Source: Rhodosorus marinus (Eukaryota > Rhodophyta > Stylonematophyceae > Stylonematales > Stylonemataceae). From it: a stretch of DNA of 64,000 nt. The position numbers were made by a program, and so were the translations under genes. Where the stretch lies: assembly GCA_029953675.1 (NCBI GenBank), contig JAMWBK010000003.1, positions 1,426,001 through 1,490,000 on the forward strand. Direction: 5' to 3'. Below, one piece after another: positions 1-10,728 of this stretch. Position 1 is the stretch's first letter; each line of letters opens with the position of its first letter. Below the pieces are notes generated by a model. It was not told where the DNA came from, did not search any database, and saw nothing but the letters and a program-made list of their open reading frames with translations.

Positions 1-131
1 ATCACAATGTTTTCTTACTGAAGGATGTGCAGCAGTGTTGGGGGTAGGACTTGTGGTGGCTCTTGGAGATTTCGTTGATTTGGTTGAGTTCGACCGAAAA
101 GGGTCTGGGTGCAGTGGGAGCGGGAGGAGGC

Positions 132-1585
132 ATGGAGAGGAGGCTAGAGCACGAGGCTTCGGAACTTCCGTTGTTGCCACGGAGACTGTCGCTTAGTGAG
201 CTCAGTGACGGGGATCTGGGTGCTCCAATCAGTCCGCTCCGGTCTCCTGGACGCAGGCTGCTCAGAAGCGAGTCCACTAGGTTGAGAGCAAATATAGCCG
301 AACACGTGCAAAGGTGAGTAAAATGAGTCGGATAGTATTTTCAATTGGCAAACGACGCCCGGGGGGAGCGTGGGGCATCGTGTGCACACGCTCGCACGGG
401 TTCGGACATTGACGACGATTCTTTCCTGATTGCTTATGGCCCATGCTTTTGTCATTTCTCGCTCAGGGATTTAATGCCGGCGGGCCGCCTGTTTTCAGTT
501 TGCCTGGTTTCATGCGAGCTTGTCGCGGAAATTGCGGTTTTGGCATCGGATTGGAACCCAAAATGCGCTCTCCCGTTGAAGAGCTGGACTTTATATTTAA
601 TGTGTTTACAGATTGTGTATGTGAATCTTAGTTTATTGAGTATCTATTATGCGAGAATACTGAGTCGAAGTATCCGCCATGATGATCAGAGCAATGATGA
701 GCTTTCTTCTCGTGTGAGTAGCCGAAATGAGGATTCAACAACACCGCTAGGCCGGAACAATAGTAGCATAGAGGTAGAACGCCCGCGGGGAAGCGTGGCG
801 ACTACCACCGCCGTGTTAGAACGAGCAGCCCAGGTCGCAGCTGGCGTCCGCATGGTGAACGCGCTGTACTTGATCCTATTCGGAATTGGGTCAGTCCTCG
901 TTACTCAAGCAGGATCATGCGTAAGTATCTTCGCACACAGCCAAACCAGTTTCGCCCCATTGCGACCTGTACTTCGAGCCAGAAACGCGGACTAATTGAT
1001 GAGGGTGTGGGTTTTTTTTCGTCTTCATTTAACATATGCTACAATGCTACAATAGATCAAGACTGATCCGGATCTATACCGTCTCGTGCTTGCCCTCACC
1101 GTTATCTACTACGGCCTGCTTGGGTTGCCTCTGGCTTGCTTCTGTCTAATGCTTTGCTGGCTGCCGGGCTTCTTCCGATTTATACCTGTTTACCTGTCGG
1201 AAAGATGCAACAGACAGTCGCGGATGGCATCATCGAAGAGAATCGAAGATCTCCCACAGACAGATTTCGATCCGGATAATTTCGACAGTAACCATGATGC
1301 GAGTTGTGTCATTTGCTTGAATCCCTATGAACTTGGTGAAAAGTTGCGGACTCTGCCGTGCAAAGTGAGTATCTCATTGCATCTCTGGGATTGCTAAGTT
1401 ATGATTAGACTCGTGGAGGAATACTCCGGAAAGAATCGCTTCTGACGCCGTTGTGTGCTATCACAATTTCCACCGTATAGCATGACTACCATAGCGAGTG
1501 TGTAGATCACTGGTTGTTGATAGACAAGTCATGCCCACTATGCAAGCAGGACATCGATTCGGGAGAAACGGACTCGGATGTCTAG
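132..1585 (+). CDS. Membrane RING-H2 E3 ubiquitin ligase
   Basis: Four exons (132-313, 467-920, 1056-1364, 1481-1585) join in phase to give 349 residues. The start is the ATG at 132, followed by a basic, Ser/Leu-rich N-terminus. The middle exons encode hydrophobic stretches that look like several membrane spans, separated by a polar Ser/Asn/Arg loop. The C-terminus is a RING-H2 finger: CVICL, then CKHDYHSECVDHW, then CPLCKQ, which gives the C-C-C-H-H-C-C-C ligand order. The last RING half is a separate exon, so the finger is complete only after splicing. This layout (spans first, RING-H2 at the end) is that of plant-type membrane RING ligases that hand ubiquitin from an E2 to substrates at endomembranes. 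The substrate is unknown. It converges on the Dus1 gene. Confidence 0.88.
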
Positions 1586-1993
1586 AGGGAACGAGTGACC
1601 TTGACTAGGATGACAGAGTGTGTTGATCGTTATTCGACGAGGAATAAATTTAACTGTACATTGGGTAGATCACCATGGTTGAAAAGACAACTTTCTCGAG
1701 CACAGAAACTCCGCCGCGCTCTCAAAAGCGCATGTTCGCACAACTGTCGCAGGAGCGGAAGTTTTTCCAACAGAACTACTTGATTTGCTAGTATACATAG
1801 GGGAAAGCAGCCATAGGAGTTCAGGTTTGGTTTCGGCTGAAGATCAGATCGTCCGTGTACTGTCTCCAGCGCCAATTCGTGTTGTTCGACCCAGCCATAA
1901 GAAAACCACTCCACCTCGTACCCGAAAAATATGGGTCACGTCTCCGCTCTTACCGAATGTGTGCAAGCTTTTGGGTATTCGAATTCTAGGGCA
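1586..1993. other. Spacer between convergent genes
   Basis: About 400 bases between the stop codons of the RING-H2 ligase and the Dus gene. It must hold both 3' ends. I see no reading frame, repeat or RNA gene in it that I can support. Confidence 0.6.
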
Positions 1994-3385
1994 TCACTCA
2001 CGAAATATCTGAACGACGCTGTCGTCCTCATCGAGAACGTAACCCGATTGTATCCCATTTACACATGCCTCTGTTGGTGAACATGTCTTTGAATAGCCGT
2101 TTGCAATCCGCTCCTCAAGTTCCTGGGTCGACATGATTTAAGATATTGATGGTGAACAACCAGAGTCTGAGCGTTTCGTAAAACTGAGTAAAGCACATGG
2201 TAGAACATGACCCTTTGAAAAAGTGTCGTACCAATGTCGCCTGACGGTAGTCGTTTGCGTTCTGAGCAGCCCCGTATGTTCGAATGATATCATCTTGTCC
2301 AAGAATATGACCTTTGAGGAGTTTGAAGATGTGGCCTCGTATCTGCCATGTCGGGGTCAAGTGTTTCTCCGCCAAGTCGAGATATCCTCTCGCCACGGCA
2401 AAAGGATCAGGCTTCGATTCCCCGCTGAACATCGTTGGGTTCACAAGAAGTGGGTATGCAGCCATAACACCATCACAACCAGTGAAAGAAAGACATTGCT
2501 CTGCAGCCTCCAACGACACAGCATCGCCTGGACAGCAAAGGAACACGAACAGGAACAACACTAGATTAGGACGGATTTTCTGGCGCGGTAAAGGGTACAG
2601 TTCCTGAGTATTCATGCTTGACCGCAATAGCTAGCCCTACCGTTTGCGATAACAGGAACGGACAGGTTTTTCTTGATTTCCCTGATGACACTCCAGTCCG
2701 CTGGGCCAGCATTTCTTCCCTTCGAATCGCGAGTTCTTCCGTGCACTGCCAACACCTGAGATCCAGACTGTTCTATCATCTGCGCGTATGCAACGCTTTT
2801 CTCGAGTTCTGGGAAAACACGTATTTTACACCAGACAGGAACCGACAGATTCTGGTGAAGAGTCGAAATCAGGCTCCTCATCAAGTCCCACTCATCCTGC
2901 AGATAGGCGCCATAGTGCCCTCTCTTCGCTATATGCTATGGATTACCACGGAAGAGAAAGCCAAAACGAAAGTATCAGAAAATGGAATCGAGAGGAACCG
3001 AAGGCGAATTGGTTTCCTTCGTTTTCCGACCGCGCGTAAGCTTCCATCGGCAAACTGCGCGCACCTGGGGGCACCCGAAGTTAATGTCAACAGCATCAAC
3101 ACAACATTCTACCAGTTTTGCAGCTTCAAGTAGAGTCTCGGGGCAGTCCCCGGCAAACTGTGCGACGAGTGGCCTGTCCCCCTCGCATGTAGTAAAAATC
3201 GTTTTTCGCAACTTTGTGTTCTTGGTGAACTGCTTTGAATTCAACATCGGCGTATATGCCAAATCAACGCCATACCTTCGCACCAGCATTCGAAAAGCAA
3301 GTTCCGACGCATCCACCATAGGGCCACATATCCATTTCGGACTTCCTATACTCCTGTAGAACTCATACCCCTCAAGCTTTTCCAT
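1994..3385 (-). CDS. DUS1: tRNA-dihydrouridine synthase, Dus1 type
   Basis: Four exons (3385-3065, 2935-2641, 2527-2232, 2122-1994) join in phase to give 346 residues. The product is an FMN enzyme that reduces uridine to dihydrouridine in the tRNA D-loop (positions 16/17 for Dus1), using NADPH. Visible family marks are GPMVDAS near the N-terminus, AQFAGD, DINFGCPQ with the catalytic Cys, then IAKRGHYGAYL across the first splice join, CKIRVFP, VHGRT and PVIANG before the third exon. GVMAAYPLLVNPTMF corresponds to the phosphate-binding end of the barrel, and the following helical region has HIFKLL. The fourth exon is short and acidic. The start at 3385 is the first ATG and precedes the conserved barrel by few residues, so there is no obvious organelle presequence. 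Confidence 0.9.
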
Positions 3386-4903
3386 TTCTACACGCCCAAC
3401 CGCTCAAAAAACACACACAACCATCCGCTGACCCCCTGAAGTCCTAACCGCTTGCAGGTCAGGTTCTTCCCAACAGCTCACACAAACACGCCACAGTTCA
3501 CCGTAACCAGAGCCAAGTCAAGTCTCAGTGAAACACAAACCTCAGCTCTTCCCCTTCGCAGCCGCCGTCCGCTCCTCTGTGCGGCCAACGTTCCACACCA
3601 GGCGAAACCAAGTAGATAACTTTCGAAAAGGACAATACCTAAGGGTGTCCCACTGAAACGCAGTCTACTTCCTCTGCACACGATGAGGTAGAACAAGACC
3701 TAGTAGAATACGAAATCAAGGTCCGGGAAAAGAAAGAACAACAAGGCAACCCAAACCCAGCCACACCAAAGTGGGCAACTCACCTCATCGTCGCCGTTAC
3801 ACAATTGCGTCCAAAGTATACAAATGACGTCCATTCTCGACCGTCGCAATTACTTATGTCTAGAACGAGCAATGAACTCTTCCGAGTGTATGTCAGCCGA
3901 CTATAATGATTAGATCCAATCAAAGAAGAAGAATATTGATTGATATTGAAAATCTTTCTTTTGAACATTGTAAATGAAGAAGATCAATCCGGTGGCAGGG
4001 GCTTTTCGTCGCTTCCCTTCAGACTTCGGCAAGGACAACGATCCTGGAACAGAGCAGCTTCAAACATAGAATAGGCTTGTTTTTCCAGTGAAAGCTAGAT
4101 GAAGAGGTTCATTTGTACGTCGGCTGCCAATGGATTTATGCAATGGAACCTGGACGATGCAACTGATATTATATTCCCACTACGCTAATGTCTTGGCTAT
4201 TGCCACTGGGTCTTCAGCTGCGGGCGGCTTGTATATGGTTTTGACGGAAATGAACAAGTAAACTTCAATGAGGACTTTAACGAACCTAATATTTTGAGTT
4301 CTCGCGGAAAAGCGAGATTAAACAACCGAGTTGATCACATGGCCAGGGGGGTTCGAGTCATTTTCACCCTCATTACCCCGTCGTGTTCATGAGCGCACGC
4401 GCTGAAAATCCTTCTGCCACAGAAGAATCGCCAAAAAATCGTCAGCAAGTCAGTCCGAGCATAAAAAATCCTCGCTAAAAACATGGTCTGTGCTCCTGCT
4501 GAGAGTTTTCCATGTGCGAACGCATGCAACGCGCAATCATAGCTTCCTACGCAAAAACTGACCAGCCAAGAAACTTCCAGGACAAAAACCTCAGGAAAGC
4601 ATTTATGCTTTATGGGACACTAGGAATCGTTCGCGAACGAAGCCACATCCGCTTGTTGGAACATCTTTGCCTTGCTGCCGTGGCTAACGATCCGCCAGAG
4701 ATCAGCACCAGCTTTTGGAGAAGCCAGAAGGCATTGGACAGTGCAGAAAAACAGATGGAATCGGTAGGAGGGCCTCGGCAAGTGTCAGAGAACTTCATTG
4801 GCATAATTAGCACTTGGGACTGGACGCAATGAAGTTTGTCCTGGATACTTTGCTGTTCGTCTTCTGGTGTCCTGCTTAAGGTGTTTCCGTGATTCTGAAG
4901 GAG
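3386..4903. other. Divergent intergenic region, Dus1 / GPATCH1
   Basis: About 1.5 kb between two divergent genes, so it should hold both promoters. A 106-codon frame on + (4512-4832, starts with ATG) ends 70 bases before the GPATCH1 start. It resembles no family I know and has no support beyond its length. Nothing else stands out. Confidence 0.5.
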
Positions 4904-6805
4904 ATGGTGGGGTATGAGTTCGTAGGTACTGCAATCAACGAGGATGAGGATGAACTTCCGGCTTCCATGTCGCTGATGCAACGGATTGCACCATCTGTAG
5001 CAGAGTTTGAACGTGCTCGGGATGATGTTACCGGCAGTCGTCGACTGAAAGGTGCATTCTCAGGCGGGTGGGACCGCTCCGTCGTGTCCGAACAAGTACA
5101 AAACGAGTGGAAGCCTGCTTCTTTTATTTCATCACGATCAAATCGCGCCCAAGCTAAGGCGTCTACTCTGGAAGATCTGGTTGACGAGGTAAACAAGCGG
5201 TAGAGTGGCATACGAACGAAGGCAATTGTTCGCTAATCTTGGATCTTCGTTACAACTGTCCAGGAAGATATTCGGAGCCTCGGCGAGAGAATCCAGCCAC
5301 ACCAGACTGGGGCATACAACGCAGTTGTGATACCTGCTCGAGGCGCGCGAGGTCGAAGCAAAGGCTATGACCTTCTCTCGAGGACGGGCTGGAAGGTGGG
5401 GTCAAAGCTCGGCGAACAGCCAAGCTCTGCGTCGAATACTCGCACCATCGGGCCGCAGCTTCCTCCCAGTAGGACTCGTGCTCAGCAAACTGTAGACGGA
5501 GGAATCGGTCGATTTCTGGAAGACGTAGCAAAGAGGAAAGCAGATCGATATGGCGTGGGGAGCACGAAGGTAAAGTCAATGAGCACGATAATCCCGCATT
5601 CTCTCACTAGCTTGGCTTATAGAGGCTGCCTATAGATTGGAACGGTAGGAGAAAATCAACTCTGCTGACACCGCCGCTTGAAGGCGAATTTTCTACGCGA
5701 TTGGAAACTCCAAGGGAACCATTGCAACCGCAGGAGGGATTGAACAAGCTTCTGGTCCAGTGGCACAGAAAGAATTTGCGGACGATGACGACGGCGTGTA
5801 TGAACCAGACAAGCCGAGAATGGAAGAGGAAGATGATGGGCCGCAGATCGCGGGATGGACCGGGGATCTCAGGCAGAACCAGAGAGATACCAACGATAAT
5901 GAGGGTATGGAAGCGCATAGCTTTGTGCGGGGCTTCCTCGTTGCGGAGAGGTTGGATCCATATTCAGGTGGTCCATCCCAACAGGACAGTGATCATGGCG
6001 ACGTCGACTGGACGAAGTTTCGTCACAACTTTGAAGCGGACCCTTTCAAAGGAGAGCTGCAGATATCCGGAATACTCCAAAGCGAAGTCATCAGGGTCCA
6101 GAACGTCGAGCAAAGGCGGCTCGTGCTTGGAGAGAAGGCCCTTCCGCGTTCAGCTCAAGCCGAATCTAGGAAAGACAGTGACGGACACCTCGCTAGTAAT
6201 AGAAAATCTGCTGAGGGACAGAGAAAGGAGCTTATGGATTCCTTAGGAGGTGATGTGCATTCACGCTTCGTGAGCGTCGGTACAGAAAAGAACGCTCCCA
6301 CGGCAGCTATAGAAGCTGCCCCAAAAGAACGCGGCCTCATGCTCAGCGACAGTCAACGCGAGGAAGCCTTCTTTCAGCCGCTACCTCTTTTGTGTAAGAG
6401 ATTCAACGTTCCACATACGGAGTTGAACATTGCTAAGATCATTACAACGCAGCAGTGGAAGACGAGCCGGTAAGTTTGAATTCGTTTTTCTACTGTCGCG
6501 TGAGAATGAGCCGTTGGCGACTTAACGTAGAGGCTTTAGAAGAGGTTGCCTCATTGGCTTGTCGGCTTACTCGGATGTATGGCCACTACTTTTGCTTTTG
6601 TTTTAGGTTCTCATCCGCTGGCATTGAATTTGCTAACAAGGAGGCTCAGCGGAGAGGACAAGAACCGAGACAGGGTGTCCGGGAACCAGGAGTGGGCGAG
6701 AACGAGGCATTGGAACCTGAGAGCGTACTCGATGCGCCGGTTCCAAAGGAGGAGAAACCTAGCTCGGAGTTGTTTCAAGCCATTTTCGGAGAAGATTCGG
6801 ACTGA
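4904..6805 (+). CDS. GPATCH1: G-patch domain protein GPATCH1 / TOUGH
   Basis: Five exons join in phase: 4904-5188, 5264-5569, 5623-5644 (22 bases), 5734-6469 and 6607-6805, giving 515 residues. Family marks in order are YEFVGTAI near the start, RRLKGAFSGG followed by WKPASFISSRSNRA, a degenerate G-patch-like segment (YDLLSRTGWKVGSKLG), GWTGDLRQ, LLCKRFNVP and the C-terminal SSELFQAIFGEDSD. The same landmarks occur in the same order in human GPATCH1 and plant TOUGH, which associate with the spliceosome and, in plants, with small-RNA processing. Those proteins are about 930 residues, so this one has lost or never had much of the linker sequence. Without the 22-base exon the frame breaks, which supports it. 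The gene converges on the ePHD gene with 113 bases between stops. Confidence 0.9.
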
Positions 6806-6918
6806 TCGGCTCAACCCCCACTTGCTCAGCGCTTTCAGGCTTCATTCTGTGTCAATGCTCGTTGGAAAAGCGGAGAATCCTTCCATGTTTATTGCAAAGG
6901 ATCCTAAGTAGATAGCAT

Positions 6919-8979
6919 CTACTGGTCGAACGAAGGAAATATTTCGTCCAGGCTCTTTGTGCCGCGCGCGGTCGGATCTGTTACTCCCTCGGCCAGACCT
7001 TGACCAGCCGCGCGCTGTTGTACAATAGTAGTCTTTGAAGACTTTGGATCGCATCTGGAGCAGAGCTTACTTTCTCCACGTGCGGGGGCTATTGGTGACT
7101 GACATCGTTCGCAGCGCCTCAATTTCTCCTTGTCGGGAAGTCCGTTCTGACTTGTGGTACTCGCCCTCATAGCTCTGTCACTGGTTCTTGTCTTTTGACC
7201 GAACATACCGACCTTGTCGTTTCCCGATGGCGATGCCGGAGCCGGTTCTATCTCGTGGTGAGCGTGTCCCAAGGCAGAGTTCCGAGCAGACGAAAGCTCA
7301 TATTGCGGCTCTTCCTTCACACGTGCATGCGATTCTTTACTCTCAAGCATGCCTCTTGTCTGTCTACCCTTACCCTTCGCGATACAGCGTAAAGGCAGCG
7401 ACAAAAAAGGGCTCCAAGCTTCAGACCACTCTCGCCGTCCGAAACAGAGGCACGTCTAAAAACAGCGCCAAAGCAAAGATCGATAACAATCATTTCTACT
7501 GGTCGGCGTTCTTTACCTCGTGGGTCAGTCGTCTATCAGAAGCGAAGGTATTCTGAAGGAATTGATAAACACGGTGTAGACCAAGAGGAAAGTCAGCCCT
7601 TTGCCAGTGCTAACGCGGAGGCCGTTTACACAAGCATATCATGATTGATTGGAATGCACGTACCTTGTTCTTCGGGAGCTTAAACAACAGCCAGGAGGAT
7701 CGCAACACCCTCAGGAGTAAAAGATATCCCTTCTTTGGATGCGGGCGCTTTTCTCCTATAAATCTGCAAGCAGAGTCCGTGGAAGGAGTTACCCATTCGC
7801 GCAAACTGAACTCCTCCAGTTCGGTAATAACCTTCTTTCTCTTGACGGAGTAGAACACTCGAGTGTCCTTGCCCTTGAAAATGTGGCTTGAGCTTTTCGT
7901 GCCGGATCTGTGATACGGTTTAGCGTACACGAAAAGCTCCTCTTCCTCGGCCTCCCATACTCCTGTCTTGATAGAGGCTCGATCCACCTCCGTCTCTTCC
8001 CCGCTCCTATTAACACTTCGGGGGGCGCGAGGGCGAGAGTCTTGTTTCGCAGAAGCGGATTCTGAATTCTTCTTTCCTTTCCCGTGCTCTGGACAGTGCA
8101 TCTTCATTGACTGCTCATAGACAACGCACCCTGCGGGTTCCAAACACCGGTAGTGGTAAATCCTATCGCACGTTGACTCCAGGCATTGCACGCCAGCATG
8201 GAGTTCACCGCAATGCTTGCAAACCTAAACTCACAAGAAATCAGCGTGCTGATGAGCTCCAACTATCAAACCAACAAGGTTATCTCACTCTTTCGGGAAC
8301 CTCTACTACTTACTGTATCACGACTTCTAAGGTACGCGATTACCAACCCCGCCATCTGACCAGATCTGCTTTTGTAAACATACGGAGACCAACGACAACA
8401 ATCCTCGTGCATGTAGAAGTCTTTTGAGTCGCGTCTGCTGGGTCGCGTGCGGTAGGGTCCAGCCAGGCTATCTTCCTCCGTGGATCGTATCGCCTTTGGG
8501 CATAAAGCACAATATTTGCTTTTCTGGGTGGGAACAAGTTTCCTCGTCGGTACATTCTCTCGCTTCACGTCTTTTTGCTCCTTTGCAGGCAATCTTTCCA
8601 AAGGTTCCAAGGTTGTTGCTTGCGGATTGGTCCTAACACGCTTTCGCTCTGAATTGCGAGATTTCTCCTGGCGGGCAGGTTTTGTACGCTTCTCTGGGGT
8701 ATCCGGTGGAGGGCGTTTCCGCAGGATCCGGGCCGGTGTTTCCTCAGAATCGGCCAGGCTCGACTCAGGGCGATTTTGCTCGGTGGAATGGTTGGCGGCC
8801 TGCTTCTCTCGGGAAACCTTCTTTTCCACTACGACGTCGTTACCATCGTGTACCACGGATCCGTGAGCATAAAGAGCAGCGCTCTTTCCATAATGATAGC
8901 ATTCCTCCAAGAGAGCTAAGAATTTATTCCTAATTTTGCTCCGCTCATCCTTGCCGAACTGAAAAGCTGGCAGAGACAT
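6919..8979 (-). CDS. Extended-PHD (ePHD) zinc-finger protein
   Basis: A multi-exon gene starting at the ATG at 8979 (MSLPAFQF). The N-terminal third is a polar, Lys/Arg-rich linker. It is followed by CALCPKAIR, FYMHEDCCRWSPYVY, then, in the next exon, VCKHCGELHAGVQC, IYHYRCL and MKMHCPEH. This Cys/His order is that of the extended PHD finger found in chromatin readers such as PHF6 and the JADE/BRPF and MLL families. The rest is low-complexity, with a C-terminal pair of knuckles (CERCQSP, then LCSRCD). Visible exon limits include a donor near 7664, a 36-base exon with TFASDRRLTH, and a last exon ending at the stop at 6919. Some internal joins are not proven. It is a likely nuclear, chromatin-associated protein of unknown target, with no enzymatic domain seen. 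Confidence 0.78.
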
Positions 8980-10728
8980 GCTGACGCCCGCGTTCGACAA
9001 GCTTTGGCTAGGCCAGTCGAAACCAGCTAACCGCGGTACCTATCTCGGCCACCCGAAAAAGATTGTGCACCGTACTCAGCAAACCAGCTTCATCCAACCG
9101 GCGCTGAAGGCACCAGCAAACACCGCCCGAAACCGTTTAGTTTCGATAAACGTCCAATTCAGACTAGTCTACTTCCAGCTCCAACAAGTTCTCACTAGAA
9201 ACCAGACATAAAGCACCAACTCGTGAAACACCGTAAAACCGATGGATATTATCCGTCCTCAATCAATTGACAAAGATCCAAAAATCAAGAAGGCTTGGAT
9301 CACGAAAACATGTTTTGATAGTCTATATCCACTTCCTTTCACTTTTATCTACTCCTTCACTAAGGAGTACACTACCCATACGAGCTCGGAAATCAGAAGC
9401 CGTTTCCTACCCCATCCCCGACGCGTTAGCGCAAACCCTCAAGCATGACTTAAAAGAAGACGACCCGCAAAGCCCCACCCTCGTTTTGAACGACCCATTG
9501 TCGTTTTCGCTGATTAATTTTAGCCCTTTAGCTTCTCAGGTTTGAGTTGAGAACGTGTCTGCGATTCTCGCATGTTCGAGAGTTTGGTGGTAAGGGGTTG
9601 AAACAAACTCAACGGGCGTTCATGGTTCACGCAGTTTGGAAGTCAGCAGCTCGCCCCCCCAACTGAAACTCGTACGAAAGTGCGAGTCTACGTTTTGCCT
9701 TAGCGTGAAAGTATCCGAACCGAAGCCCGTTTGCTGATAAACCCAAACAGACTCTCTCTCTCCCGCTCTCTCCCTTTCCAGGGAATTAATTGTCTTCGTT
9801 AGGAGAAGCAACTAGGCACGCCTCCTCACGAGTTCCAACTCCTCGGGAATTCGTCCACAACGCTCTCCAACTGCTTTCAGTTCGTTCGAAAACTCCCGCC
9901 AAATTTAGCCGAAGAACATGGACGGAAGAGCCCAAGCTAGGCCAGGATCTAGGTACATAGTTCAAATTTTGACCATTTTCTCAATACTCGTGCCTAAAAT
10001 ATTTCCAATTTATTCCATATATGGTAAATATAATATGTTTTTCAAAGCTGAATAATCCCAAAAATCTCAAGTTACGGCGGTAACTTCCAAACTTCCGTAG
10101 TATTTTGGGGATTTGTGATCGAGCAATAACGCAACATGTCTTGCAAAAAAAACGTATGGTTGCGTCCTAGGGTCCTGCAAAATCCTGGTGCAGATGCTAA
10201 GAGTTGTGGCGGTTGCAGGGGAAAACGCAGCATAGATCATGGCCATTTTCGCGAAGAGGAGATTCCTGGGCCCAGCTCTTGGTAAACGTAATGGCCACCG
10301 GGCATCAAACCTACGCATATGCAGGTACGGCGTCAGAGAGATGCTTGACACTGCCTGATCCCGAACGTCCCAAGAACATCTCATTAAATTTGAGTCAACG
10401 CTGAGGGTCGTTCTTTACTCATTGGCTCAGCACATACACTAAGGTACCACTGAGGGCTGAGATAGAATTCTGGGTACCTTCGCTCTGAACTCCGGCAGCG
10501 CTCTGCGCTGAAACCCAACGGCTCAACAAAATACGTTGCCTTTCTACCCTAGTGCTGGCTCGCCCCAGAACAGCGGAACTTCTTAATACAGAGTCTCAAA
10601 AGCCCTCCTAGTAGCTTAAAGGCTTCCCAAATGGACAGAGTTCACGCACTCGCTATACAGAGATCTACTAAAATTGAGGATGATTTCTGTTACTGCGTGA
10701 TAGCAACAAACAACCCAGAGCAAGGAGT
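8980..10728. other. Intergenic region without a supported gene
   Basis: About 1.75 kb between the ePHD start and the ABC transporter stop. Short frames occur on both strands (for example 9242-9448 + and 10067-10384 -), but none shows a domain or a consistent splice pattern. The ePHD promoter should lie in its left part. Confidence 0.5.

Noticed and set aside
2223-2607. Plus-strand frames over the Dus exons
   Set aside because: They are the antisense shadow of the tRNA-dihydrouridine synthase exons.
4512-4832. A 106-codon ATG frame just upstream of GPATCH1 on the same strand
   Set aside because: No family resemblance and no splice link into GPATCH1; a frame of this size is expected by chance at this base composition.
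7188-7556. A plus-strand frame of 122 codons
   Set aside because: It overlaps the last exons of the ePHD gene in antisense and shows no domain.
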